Shown one piece after another: positions 24,546 to 37,800 of a stretch of 64,000 bases of DNA. The stretch spans positions 76,881,141 through 76,945,140 of the forward strand of contig NC_092806.1 of assembly GCF_040954645.1 (NCBI RefSeq). The letters run 5' to 3'. The notes beneath the pieces are model-generated. The model was not told the origin of the DNA, did not search any database, and was given only the letters and a program-made list of their open reading frames with translations. The DNA comes from Diabrotica undecimpunctata (lineage: Eukaryota > Arthropoda > Insecta > Coleoptera > Chrysomelidae). The translations under genes were made by a program, and so were the position numbers. Within the stretch, counting starts at the first letter, position 1; the number at the start of each line of letters is the position of its first letter.

Positions 24546-25704
24546 AATGTTTTGGATGGATTGGAGTCATTAAAAGGGCTATTGGTTAACTATTTATTAT
24601 CTCGAGCTTTCAATTGTGTTTACAATTATTATCAAGAGCTGCTAAAAAAGACAAAATATCAAAAAAGACAAAAGTTAAGCTAGAAAGAAAAAAATTTTTT
24701 GTTAACTCACCAAATAAAATTAGTTTGGTTAATTAAATTGCTGCAAATACATTTCAAAAAGAATTAATACTAAAATGCCCTTATCTAATAAATTCTTCCC
24801 TGAAATTTTAATAATTTTGAAAACTTTTCTTAACAAAAATAATTGGATTTATAAATAGTTTAAAGTAGCAACCAATTACAAATCAGCCTCAATGTCATAA
24901 ATGCCAACTTAAAATTTTTACTTTTGACAATTATATTGCCAAAAATAAAATTTTGTTTAAAAATTCTTTTTTGTTTAGTAACAAAAAAGAAGAAGATTTA
25001 TTCACCATTGATAGATGTCTGAAAAAATGTAACAGATATATGGAAAATTAAATAAAAATGTGATATTTTTCAAGTTTCATATATAAATTATAAAGAAATA
25101 ATATAATTATAAATTTTGCTTAGATTTTGAATTTCTAATCTTTTGTTTAAATTATTATCACTTTTGCTAATACAAACCATTTCCAAAAAAGTCCGTTTTG
25201 AATTTATTACTTTCACTACATAACATTTTAATGTTATCAAAATCCATAATATGGTCTTTATCGATTACATGCTCTGCCAAAGCACAAGATGGTTTTTTAA
25301 TTCTGCAATCACTTTTGTGAGAAATAATGCGATTTGAAATATTTCTTCCGGTCTCACCAACATAGTCAGCTTCACACTGAGTACAACTAATGCTGTATAC
25401 TACATTCGTTTTTTCAAATTTGTCTATAGGATATTTAGTTTTGGAATATAAAGATGAAATAGTTTTGATGTTCTTTGTTGCTATTTTTATATTGTTAATA
25501 ACCTTTAATGTTTATATTAATTTAGCAATAGCACAGCTCCTCACTGACATCTTAACTAATGCTTATAATTTAAACAACAATTTTTACATTAAAGATTCAT
25601 TTGATTTTAGTTTTTTCAATAATAATTTCCAATTACCATTTACCAATTACCAATTACCATAAAAACATTTATATATTTTTTCCAAACGAGTCACAAATAC
25701 TTCT

Positions 25705-25803
<99 letters not shown>

Positions 25804-28800
25804 CTGTATAATTTATACCGAAAACATAATATGAAACTTTTGCGCTAGTCTACTGTAACGCCTTCTGTACCACTTTTTTGTTTTATAGACAACAAGATAC
25901 ACATGTTCACTGATTAAAGATGCCATCGTAAATTATGAATACCTTATTACAAAAGGGGGAGTGTCAGATAGCAATAAAATAAAGGTACATAAGAATAAAC
26001 TAGAGAAAACGTGGTTGCAAGATTCAGCATATTTGGGAGTTTTTGATAAACTTGAGGTACGACTTGATACGCCATGTGATGGAAATGAATATCCATCAGA
26101 GAACATGATGGAAGCTTGTAAGTGTAAATTTTTAGTCATTAATTATTTATTTAAAAAAAAATATATTATCAATATAAATTAGCCACTATATTGCAGTTCA
26201 TTAGTGTAGTGAGATATTGAGATAATAAAATTCATAAATAATATTATCATAAATATTATTGTTCTAATTAAAATTGTTTTGAATTGAAAAACTGGAGCAC
26301 ACGTAATTAATAACAGAGTGTGTTAATTTCAAAATATCTGAGTTGCACAAAAAATTCAACCTTGCTCGATCAGCAATACTGATTATTGTTGTAAGCTAAA
26401 TAATGAGAATTAAAGCCTCACAACTCGATGTTATATAATCGTAAACAGACCAGAACTCGATTATTATTTTATCGATTATTATCATTCATTCAGTCATAGA
26501 CCGATTCAGATCAAACATAGTCGATTAATATTATTCGTTTAGTCATTATGTACTCGTATTTCAGTTCTGTTGTGTTTTTTAATGTGATACGTAAACATTC
26601 ATAATGTCATCAATCCACCATTCCATGTATATAAGTAGCGTTTAAACGAAACATATTATAAGATTGTTAATATACATTCACCAGTACTCCTCTCTAACAA
26701 GATGTAGTTCCATCGCAAGGAGATGTAGATGTAGTAACATCGCAAGGAAAGATGTAATCTAATTAAGCATCCAATTATGCTTTAAGAAAAATAGCATCAA
26801 TATTTTTCTTTTTTATATTATACTAGTATGATTTTCGTGATAATATGTACTCTACACGTCAGAGATAGAAAAAAATGTGACTAAACCTTTAAAGATCATA
26901 TTATGAGCAACCTGAATTTTGCTAAGAATGTCAATTTTGAGACCCCAAAATATTTACAAAAGTTTACTACCTCTACCCCCTTGCTTCCCAATAAATATAT
27001 ATAATAATAATAAACAGTAGCGCACCTACAATTTGCCTCTGGGGGGGGTTTGGTTGGTCACCGAATTTTTTTATGATGTTAACTCCATTTTGAGTCCTTA
27101 AAATTTGTGAGTAACAGTGTCGGAATAGGGTCCTGGGGGGGGGGTTTAACCCACAAACCCCTGGGTGCGCCACTGATAATAAAACCGATTTACCAAGAAT
27201 CTAAACGCTGTACCTATACCGTTCTCTCAGAAACACGCTTGAAGCAATAGGCGATTTTGAATGTCAAAAATCAATTTTGAATAAAATTTGTATCAACTTG
27301 ACGATAAAAGCTCAGTATCTTCTGATCAGAGTGTCATATATCGACAAAAATCAAAATGTGTTTTAAAGGTAAAGAGCACAGCTTTTATATGCAATTTTTG
27401 CATTGTGTCGCAAATGAAGACAGTTTTTTTAAGGTGTTAAATAAAAAACGTTGCGTGATTTTTGCCATTTCCTACTATTCTCATGAGGTCAATAATAGTT
27501 ATATTACTTTATGAGGCGGATAAGCATGACTTTTCTTGACGCGCCCGATATTACGCGCCGAACGAAGTGAGGCGCGTAATAGAGGGCAAGTCAAGAAAAG
27601 TCGCTTCTTTGCCGAATAAAGTATACTATTTTTTCTTCAAACGTAGCAATTTTCAACTATAAATAGTACAATTAATACGCTATTTTTACTCGAAATTAAC
27701 TGTGACAACCATCAAAGTCGTCTAGATGTTAGAAATTAAAATAATTAAGTCGTCGGTGGGATTTGCGTCTCCCTGGTTACAGTTGTTTGACAGTTGTTTG
27801 CAATTATTAAAGACAGCTTATTGTTGTTGCAACCGCAAGCGCAAATTTAGTGCGAAAATGGAAAACCTAAACAAAATTGAGTCCGCGGCTAATCATGCAG
27901 TAGCACGTTTGGGGCCCTTCAAGTCCGATAAGAACGATAATGCTCAAAAAATTTTAAACCCTCATGATTCGCCAACATCGAAAATGATTGCTGAAAGTTG
28001 TTCTCGACCATCAGTATCATCAACAATTACCAATGCGTATCAAGAGTCGGGAACATTTTTGCACGGTTTCAATTTTGAAAATGCCTCATTAACTAATTGT
28101 ACTTTTATTATTACTATAAAAAAAATGATGTTTAATTGTTGTTAATGACATTTGTATTATTGCTTTGTGACATGTTTCATATTGTTGCCATGACAACATT
28201 TTTCCCTCCGCCGTAAAGAAATGGGAAAAAAAAACTGCTGCCGGCGGAGACATCAAACTTTGACAGAATCAAGTTAGATAAGTAATGTCATCATTATTTG
28301 ACGTTTGAAGAAAAAATTTATTACTTCATTGATCGGTCTCTACGAAATTTTCATTTTTGGAGCCTAATTTCAAATATTCATAAAAAACGCTGAACGTTTA
28401 TTACAAACATTCTTCTTCTTCTTAAAGTTCCATCTCCTCTCGGAGGTTGGATATCATAACGGCTATGGTCACTTTGTTGGCTGCTGCTCTGAAAAGTTGT
28501 AGTGAACTACAGTTAAACCATTCTCTAAGGTTCTTCAGCCAGGAGATGCGTCTTCTTCCTATGCTTCTTCTTCCTTGGATCCTTCCTTGCATAATAATTC
28601 TCAGCAGCTCATATTTTTCTCCTCTGGTTATGTAACCCAAATATTCTAGTTTTCTTCTTTTTATGCTGTTCATAATTTCTAACTACTTATTTAGACGTCG
28701 TAGTACCTCAGCATTGGTAATCCTTTGAACCCACTGAATTTTTAATATTCTTCTGTAACACCACATTTCGAACGCTTCTATTTTTCTTATGTGTTGTTTC

Positions 28801-31800
28801 TTCAATATCCAAGCTTCCATTCCGTATAGTAAGATAGAAAATATGTAACATCTTAGAGCCCTCAATCTGAGATGCAACTGAAGGTCTCTGTTGGTAAGCA
28901 TTGTCTTCATTTTCACAAATGCCCACCTTGCAGTTTCAATTCGGACTTTGATTTCTCTGCTTTGGTCATTTTTCTCATCAACCCAGGTTCCCAGATATTT
29001 ATATGTCTCTACTTTTTCTATTTGGGTTTGCTCTATCATTAATCTTTCATTTCCATGTTGCGTTTTTGAGACAATCATAAATTTAGTTTTTCTCGTATTT
29101 ACTTTTAGTCCGTATCTAATGCAATAATCGTTAATTCTATTTACCAATTCTTGTTGCGATTCCAGGGTGTCTGCCATTATAACGGTGTCACCAGCGAATC
29201 TTATGTTATTTACTATTCTTCCGTTTACAGAGATTCCATCACCCAGATCTGCTATCGCTTCCTGGAATATGGCTTCACTGTACAAGTTAAACAGTAATGG
29301 TGACAGAACACAGCCCTGTCTTACTCCTCTCTTTATATCTATATTTTCGGACTTTTGTTCTTCTATCTTTATATTGGCCTTTTGATTCCAATACATATTG
29401 ATAATGGTTCGTAAGTCTCGTCTGTCTATATCTTTGTTTCTCAATACTTCTATTAGTTTTTCATGTCGGACCCTGTCGAATGCCTTCTCGAAGTCGATGA
29501 AACAGGAACAAATATCTTTTATATCTTCAATTTTATCTGCATTACGCCTACTAATGGATTATGGTCTGAATTTATGTCAGCTCCGGGGTATGTTCTCAGA
29601 GGCTTTATAGCGTTTTTATATCTAGATTTTATTAAAATGTAATCTATCTGATTTCGAACAATGTTGTCTTCTGAATCCGCAGGTGATTTCCAAGTATAAA
29701 GTCTTCTTTTAGGTAATTTAAAATTTGTATTCATTATTACCATCTCCTCGCTTTGGCAGAATTCGACAAGTCTGTCCCCTCTTTCATTTCTTTCTCCCAA
29801 GCCAAATTCCCCCACACATCCGTCCACTTTTCCTTTTCCAACCTTGGCGTTGAAATCTCCCATCACCAACAATATATCGTCGGTATACTGCGAAAACCAG
29901 GTAAATGTCGGAATACCGAAATCGAGAAAAAACGTTTTTAAAGTTTAGTTTTATATTGTGAAGTAAGCAGTCAGCTTGTTTTTGATATTAGATATTCTAG
30001 TGAAAGATACATATATCTGAAATGATATTCTATCATTAGTTTGAAAAAGTTGAGACACCTATCTGAGTAATCCTAAATTTAAGTTGGAAATTCTATCACT
30101 TACCTGGTTTTACCTGTAAATCTAAATAAATCAATTACTCTTCAAATAACATATTTAACACAAATATAATAAACCAAGTATAATATTGTCCACTTTTGTG
30201 ATCGAGATATGAGGCTTTTACTAGGTAATAGCAATGTTTTAAGGTATTAGTCGATATTTATGACTAACTGGTTTTCCCTGAAAATTTTATTAACAGCTGT
30301 GTGTAGTTATAGTTATTGTTTATATGAGTGACAGGCAGTTTTATAGAAAAAATCAAATTTATTTCGAATATAATAATAACAATATTATTATTATGAGGCT
30401 TCCTCGTCCGATTCGTCACTGCAAGCAGGTGATATCACCCGTGATATTCCTCCGGTATCACTTCCTTATCACATAGCTGTACCAAATCTCTCTTTTTTGC
30501 TATGCTAATTGGCAAATGTGCATCATAAAGTCGCTTAAGTTCTTCAAGATTGCTTGAATTAGTTGATAACTTGGCGTGCTTTTTTCTTGTTGACTGCCGT
30601 GCAGTATCAGTAAGGAAATAATTGAAGCTTGTTTACATGTCATAATTAAAATAGATTCTGTTTGTCTCTCCTTTGACGAATCTCATTCTTTTTATCTTCA
30701 ACCACATTATTTTTTCGCCGTTTTGGTCTTTTGTCCGGTTTTTAATTAAAGTGTGTGACAAATTTTTTAAATCATAAAAGTCGTAGTATTTAAATTCTTT
30801 ACATTTGTATGGTTGTATACATACTTTTTTATCATCAACCTTGATATTTTTATTTCCTCTTGCATTTTGAAAAACAGACAAGTAATCTGGTATCCCATAG
30901 ATAGATCTGTGTTTTTTAGCGGTTTCGTCACTACTCTGCATATAGTCAACTTCCGTATAGGAATGTCCAGACTCTAAAAATGTGTGTTCAATAATATTTA
31001 AACGGATTCTGTCCTCTGCAGGTATCAGAAAATAAACTTATTTCACTTACATATGCTGGAACACATTTTGATAAGTAGTTGAGTATAATGCTTTCTATTT
31101 CAGAACTTCCTTGTCTACCGTTAATTTCTGACCAGTCAAAACAGTAAGCTGCATTTGGTAATGCGGCTTCATATACACACAAATTGTAGACACATAATTT
31201 TCGAGAATAATATAGTTTTCAGTCAATCCACTTGGAATCTGTAGTACGGCCTGTAGATCGAAAGTAACTGAAACAAAATCCCGTTGTTCATCTTCTTTTC
31301 TTTTCTGATGTTCTCTGTAACTGTCTTCTAAATCCGATTTGTCAGTTGGATTAGCCCTATCATATTTATTACAAAATAACAAAATAAACATTGATCTTTT
31401 TTAGTAACAAAAAAGCTTAAATTATAGTCGTTAGAAAATATTCTTCGATATGTAATTTCACTAACACCTTCCAGTTTCTTTTGCTCATAGTGATTTATAA
31501 AAAGTTAGTACATTTTTCTTATACTTAAATTTTTGTCCAAATATCTACGCTTTGAACTTAATATAACGAATATAATGTGTACCCATGGTTGGAAAAGACA
31601 ATATGAGCCTTCACGATTTTTCGGGTTTTATTTGGCGGTGTATGCTTGCCTCTTTTATCCGTATCTGCATAACAGCCTAAAATATCAGTTTTTCGTACAT
31701 CTTGTATTACCGACGCTGATATACAAAGTGTCTTACAATGAAATTTCTCACATACCTGTATGTCTTGACCATTCAAAGAAAAGTAACACTTTTTGGAAAA

Positions 31801-34800
31801 TGCACGTGGTTTTTTAAACTTCAACGAACTGCAACGACTCTCTTTGGTGGCTCCGTTTTAATACGTGCAATAAGAAAATGTTTCTGGCCTATATATTCTA
31901 ACTGTCAATAAACACGACATAGTCCTTGTCTGTAATCTTCGCTGAAATAACTGGCACATTTGTAAAAGCACTCTGAACAATTAACTGGTTTTGGCATTGC
32001 TGGTCTAAGGTCTTTTTTTTATCTTATAAGTCAAACCCTCAGCACGCCTCCTTTTTGCAACATTTATTACCCAATCTTTGGGGTTAGCTTTTCTCCAACG
32101 TTTTAGTGGACGTACGTCTTTCCATACTTTGTCAAAAAGTAGATTTAATATCCAACTAGCTATTTCAGTTGATACTAAATTGTTCGTGGGTGCACCTATT
32201 TCAGTATCTTTTTTCTTATCATTTAGGCTATCAACGTGTGTAAATCATATAGACTTCCTAGAGAGAGCGATCCCTCTTCACTTGGCTGATATGTGGGGTC
32301 TACATCTGAAAAGTCACTATCAAAAATGGATTCCATCATTGAGACTATATTGTTTTCAGAATCATCAAGAATTGAACTGCTGTCTTCAGTTATTCTATCT
32401 GTGTATGTGTTATAAAGATCATTTATGGGTTTAGCTTAGTAACCATTTCTAAATTTTAACTCAACCCGTTTTCAGGTAAAATGAGGTAAGTGTACTTAAA
32501 GGTTTTCACTAGTCGATATGAAAGAGAAATTTTAATAAATCATACACGTAAAATGTATTAAAGACACTTATCACCTTTTTACTGAATATGGTTTGCAGTA
32601 GTAGAAATATATTGTTGTCCGGCATAATAATATATGTGGGCTTACTTTGTTTTACATGCAACAGAACTTTAATTTTATGGAAGTAAGTAGCGATATATTG
32701 TTTTGTTTGAAAATGAAAAGTTAATTAGGTGTAACTTATTTTTTTATTACACAAATTATCTGCTGAATGGTAAGTCGTATCATTTATTGGGTTTTACCTG
32801 TATGTAGAGCAGAAAAAGCTGAGAATTTTGGTATACTTAACTCAATATTTTAAAATTTGTCATTTACCTGGTTTTCGTAGTATACCGACGATATCATCTT
32901 TTTTTGTGGATCTTATGATTTCGTTCAATTGCGTGTAGAACCTCTCTATCTCGGTCTCATCTTTGTCGGCAGTTGGTGCATATATTTGTACAATGTTTAT
33001 CTTTTTAGAGAATGTCTGCAATTGAATCATCATCAATCTCTCTGAGTAGGAAGTCAAACCAACTACTGATTTATTTGTCGCTTTGTCTACAAGAATGGCA
33101 ACTCCATATCGATGTCTTGGATCATTGTTACCAACGTAATACATCATGCCGTTGTTTGTGGCTAGTTTTCCTGAATCGGGCCATTGAACATCGCTGATAC
33201 CGAATATATTTATCTTAAGGCGATCCATTTCAGCTATTAGGTTGTCCAGCTTACCTGGTTGATATAAACTCTTCACGTTCCACGTGGCCAGTCTTAGGGT
33301 TCGTCCTTTTTCTATTTTCTCTAAACCAATGCTTTTCTTGGTTTCCTTCTGATTATGAGGGTTTCGCTTGATAACGACCTGAGAGGCCTCATATTCTTCA
33401 AGTGTACCTCTCTGGCCGGATCTTGGTTTCCGACTGCCATGATCAGTAAGGTGTCTTTGGGTTTCTGCAAACGCCGTTATGATTTTCTAGGAATGTCATT
33501 TGAGACCTTTAATACAGTGGTTTTCCGTTCCCTTCCGTATCCTTATGCCGTTGACTACTTGATAGTTCCTCCGCCTTCGAAGCCGATTTCTCAACTCCAG
33601 GACAAAAGGGTGCCCTACCACTTACCAACTCATCCGCCCGAAGTCGTTGGTCAGTAAGTGTGGGATTGCTTATACCGGCAATCGCTCGGTAAAATTTTCG
33701 CCATATCTGGCTACCCTCACTTAGTTTAGCCTGCAGACCAATTCAGTTGCCCGGGGTGTGGCACGTGGAGCCATAAATGAGAGTTAGCTGTCTTATGAGG
33801 ACCAGTTATCAAAAACCATCTCCCGTCTATGACGCTCGATGTGGTCGTTCCGATAAAAGGTGCTACCTCTATAACACAACTCTACACCCCACACACCCCA
33901 CAAACATTCTAAGAATGTTTAAATCATTAATATTGAATTACAAACAATCTAGAATGTTTAAAACTTCTTATTTTCAATTGCATAAGAACGTTTTTTAATA
34001 CTACACAACTTCAGCAACAAATTCTATCTAATGCCGTCTTCGTGGAAGCCTTTCCCGTGACCTGCTATAGTTTGGAACGTGAACGTTTAAATAATTCAGC
34101 GTTTATTAGGCATTTTTCAAATGCCTCATATTTGTTGCTAAAACTCAAAATCGAAATTTCATAATATACGTTTTAAAGATTAGGCTCTAGCAATGAAAAT
34201 TTTACTGGAGCATTTAATGAAAGTAATAAATTTTAATAAGTAATAAATAATTTCATAATAATCGTAAAAAATGACAAAAATCGCGCAACAATTATTTATT
34301 TAACAAAAAAAAAACAAAAAGCTCGTACGTTGCACTTTTCACCTTTGTTGTTGTTGTTGTTTGTTTTTGTTTATATGACTGCGGACACTAAATCCATTCG
34401 CCAATCTTACAATTTTCGCTCATTTTTTCATTAGTCATTGTTTCGTACAAAATCCTATCCTAAATCTATTACTAGTATCGATAAAACACATTTTAATTTT
34501 TATCAATAGAATACTTTATCATCGAGAGAGAACAGTTTATTTTACACGAAAAGTGCTAAAAACATTTTTCCCCAATATTATCTTAGCTACATTTTTTATT
34601 TAAACCATTTTGTCTAGGGCGTACAGATTATTGGTAAATCAATTTTTTCTGTTTTCCTTCCTACGAGGAGAAGTTATAGAGGGTAGCCGGACGGTAGGAG
34701 TAATAAACTTTTTGGCATCTTTTTTGGTCCCAAAACTAACATTTTCAGTAAAATTCAGCTTGTTCTGATAATTATTACTGACTTCAAGAATTTAATATAG

Positions 34801-37800
34801 CCCTTTAGTTTTGTGTAAAAACTGAGCATAGTACTAGGGCGTTATAGATAAAAATTTGGTATCTACTGCGTTCATCTGACTATTATCCAAAGATTTTTTT
34901 TTCCCGTCAAAAGATATGTATTTAATGTAATAGTGCAATTTTAGTAGAAGTACGACAAATCAGTAACGTCGTTAGTTCTAAATGTGTGGCATGAATTACA
35001 CTAAATATGTATTTAATGTAATAGTGCAATTGTACCTTTCTTGCTCTAGCTGAGGAGCTAAAAATTAAATTGCAAGCAGAGATTTGTAAAAAAGTATCAA
35101 TTTCTTTCGCAAAAACATGCAATATATGCCTCAAACCTGGTTACCTTTCGTATAATTGCCGACAAAATAAAAATTTAATTCAAAAAGAACACTTCATTCA
35201 AAATTTTAATAAAAATCTTCTAATCTGTCCTCTTTTTATAAATTGTGCAAATTTTGTAAAAAAAGGTCACATCCAAGGAAAATGCAAAAAGCCTCAGTAT
35301 AACAATTCCCAGAGATATAATAATATTCCTAATAATTCTAAAGCACCTAATACATCTGTAATGAATAACGAAGTCCAAACACTTTCTTTACACAACCAAA
35401 GCACTCACAATCAACTGGCGTTGTCGAGAAATGCTCATTCTATCCAAGCTGACTTATGTTATGTCTTATGTTACGAAGATCAACCCATAATTCTGAGAGG
35501 TATTGAAAATTTATCAAATCCTGTATCCACGATATGTTGTGTATATCTAGATTTCAAAACCGATAAAGAAGGCCGTCCCTGGCGATGCAGTAGTAAACAA
35601 TGTTTTTCTTTTCGGTCCTAAAGAATTTGCAATTTACGGTGGTATTTAAGAATAGTGTTTAGTTAAGTTATACTGTAATAATTAGCTGATAAATTGCAAG
35701 TCATCTATATATAATTATTTGGCCACAAATCAAATTATTTTCTATTTATAATTTAAATAACCTTAAAATTTCGTATCGATACGAGGTGTATTGAGGTGTG
35801 CATGCCTTTGTTATCAGCAACTGGACAGATGCAAAGCTTCGGGCCATATCGCTAGCCAGTGTCCGATGAATCCCAGTAATGCTCCAACTGTAAGCTCGCC
35901 TATAAATCTCTATAACCAAGAAACTACTGACATTTCTAGTTATATCCAAACTTTCAAACTTTCAATTAACCTCATTCGGCGACAACACTGTTTGCAGAAA
36001 CTTTGAAAGCAATATCCTACAACCTATTAACTGCTCTTCCATTAGATAAAATTGCAGAAAACTCTTATAAAGTTGGTACATTACCACATTTTTATAAAAC
36101 AACTATTTCAGCCAATCTTACAAATAAAACTTCAAGCTCGACTTCTGTCACTACTTATGAGTTTCCTCAAGTACTTTCAAATGTAATGAAGCCACAGAAT
36201 TTAAGTAAAAACTCTGATAATTCTTCCGCTAACGCAAGTACCTCCATAAAATGCAGTTTTGGTGAATCATTTCTTTTTCTACAGATACAGCACTTTTATT
36301 TCAAAATCCATTCACAAATCCCAAATCTTCTAAATAAAACAAACCGCGCTTATCCAACAATCCATCTACACGGAAAACTCCTGGAAATTTTATTGATAAT
36401 CATACACCACCTTCCTTTTTAAATTATCACCAACTGCCTTTAATGATTTAAAATGTCCAAGGCTCACTCGACACTATTAACGTCGTCGTGTTTGGAACAC
36501 ACTTTTCAATCAGAAAGTCGATTAGTAGGGGTAGTAAAGAGATCCCTTTCTGGGTAAGAAGTAAGAAAAGTTCCAATCAGAATCATTGGAATCATTAGAA
36601 AGAGGATACAAGGGAGGAAAATTTAAAATGGTTTTAATTTGCACTAAGAAAGTAGATAGTTCTTTAAAATGAAGACAAGTATTACCGAACAATTTGGTTA
36701 AATGAGATTTAGCACTGTTTACAGCTGCCTCCCAGAGACTACCCCAATGTCAAAATCTGTTAGAAATTAACTTCGAGGTAATTTTGGTGAAAGAAAGTGT
36801 AATAGTATTCCTACTATTATCACGAATAGTAAAAACACGTTTTTAATGAAATGAGATATTTAGATATGGACATATTGGAAATTTCAGATAAAAACGAAAG
36901 AAATTTTTTCCAACTTTCTAAGGTAGGAGTGTCGAAAAAGGGCGTGTTCCAGCATATTCAGGATTGCTATAGTGTTTTCATAATTTTTCCCTATATTAGA
37001 TTGATCACACCCAGAGGGTCAAACACAGCAGAAATGAAAGAGAAGATACTGCGTTTAGTTAAAACAACAGATTCTTGAATATTAGCGGTACGAATGTGTA
37101 AGTGGTTAAACAGAGAATTCCATTTTAGTCCTAGTATTTTACCTGGGGGGTCATTTATATTCAAATAAATTTCGTAGAAGAAAAATTGAGATACTACAGA
37201 TAAAAAATAATATAGTTCTGAAATAAAATATGGACAGAATTAAATTTTTCCTTCAAGAGAAAAACATTGGTGTGTCAGCAAAAAGACTGACCCAATTTTG
37301 TGGGTTTTTTTGCAAGAAATGGCTTATTGACCTGGTAACGGTCCGATGGTAAAATACGAGTGGTATTTTGGAATATTTGTTCTGCAAATTCTTCACTAAA
37401 ACAATGATTTTTTGATAATGGAATAATTTCTAATTCCCAGAAAATCATCAAAGTCAGTCAAAGGTCAACTCATCTTCCCTTTGGAATTAAACATCAGAAG
37501 TTGTAAAAAAGAATGAGAAACAGTATTTTGGTTTGAGGAAAAGTTTAAGCGACTTCTACGTATCGAACCTAAAATCAAATAGCATAGATAATTTTTAACC
37601 AGCGAGGGGGAACTAGGTCCCATAATGATAACGTTAGACTTACTAAATTAAAATAAATATCAGCTCCAAGAAGCACATTTCATGATTCTAAGAGTTGAAT
37701 TTTGTACCACGTTTTAGGAAAGTCATTTTGAACATTTTTTGTAACTTTGGGCCTATTTAAAATTTTATTAGTGGTCCTTTCTGTTATTGTTCTCGTTTAA

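Larger units (their letters stand above)
24547..25709 (-). mobile_element. Penelope-like element 4, flanked by (TA)n on both sides
   Basis: Minus strand. The protein remnant is at 25167-25493. The 3' end near 24590-24640 carries CTTGATAAT, AATTGT, loop, ACAATT, GAAAGCTC, a hammerhead-like arrangement close to the (TA)n tract. The second (TA)n tract is at 25710-25801. Its sequence differs from PLE 1-3, so it is another subfamily. Confidence 0.6.
28410..33998 (-). mobile_element. RTE-type LINE, interrupted by a DNA transposon
   Basis: Minus strand. Order: GC-richer 5' region (about 33998-33300), endonuclease (33294-32891 and 29873-29519), reverse transcriptase (29515-28683), C-terminal region (28673-28422) and an AAG-rich 3' tail (about 28425-28410). 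A 3013-bp transposon at 29878-32890 splits the endonuclease. A separate internal deletion joins the end of the endonuclease to the middle of the RT. Same family as the fragment at 1-375. Confidence 0.8.

Noticed and set aside
27726..28145. Unknown ORF as a hexosaminidase exon
   Set aside because: It lacks GH20 motifs, ends in its own stop, and exons 2 and 3 join without a gap in the protein.
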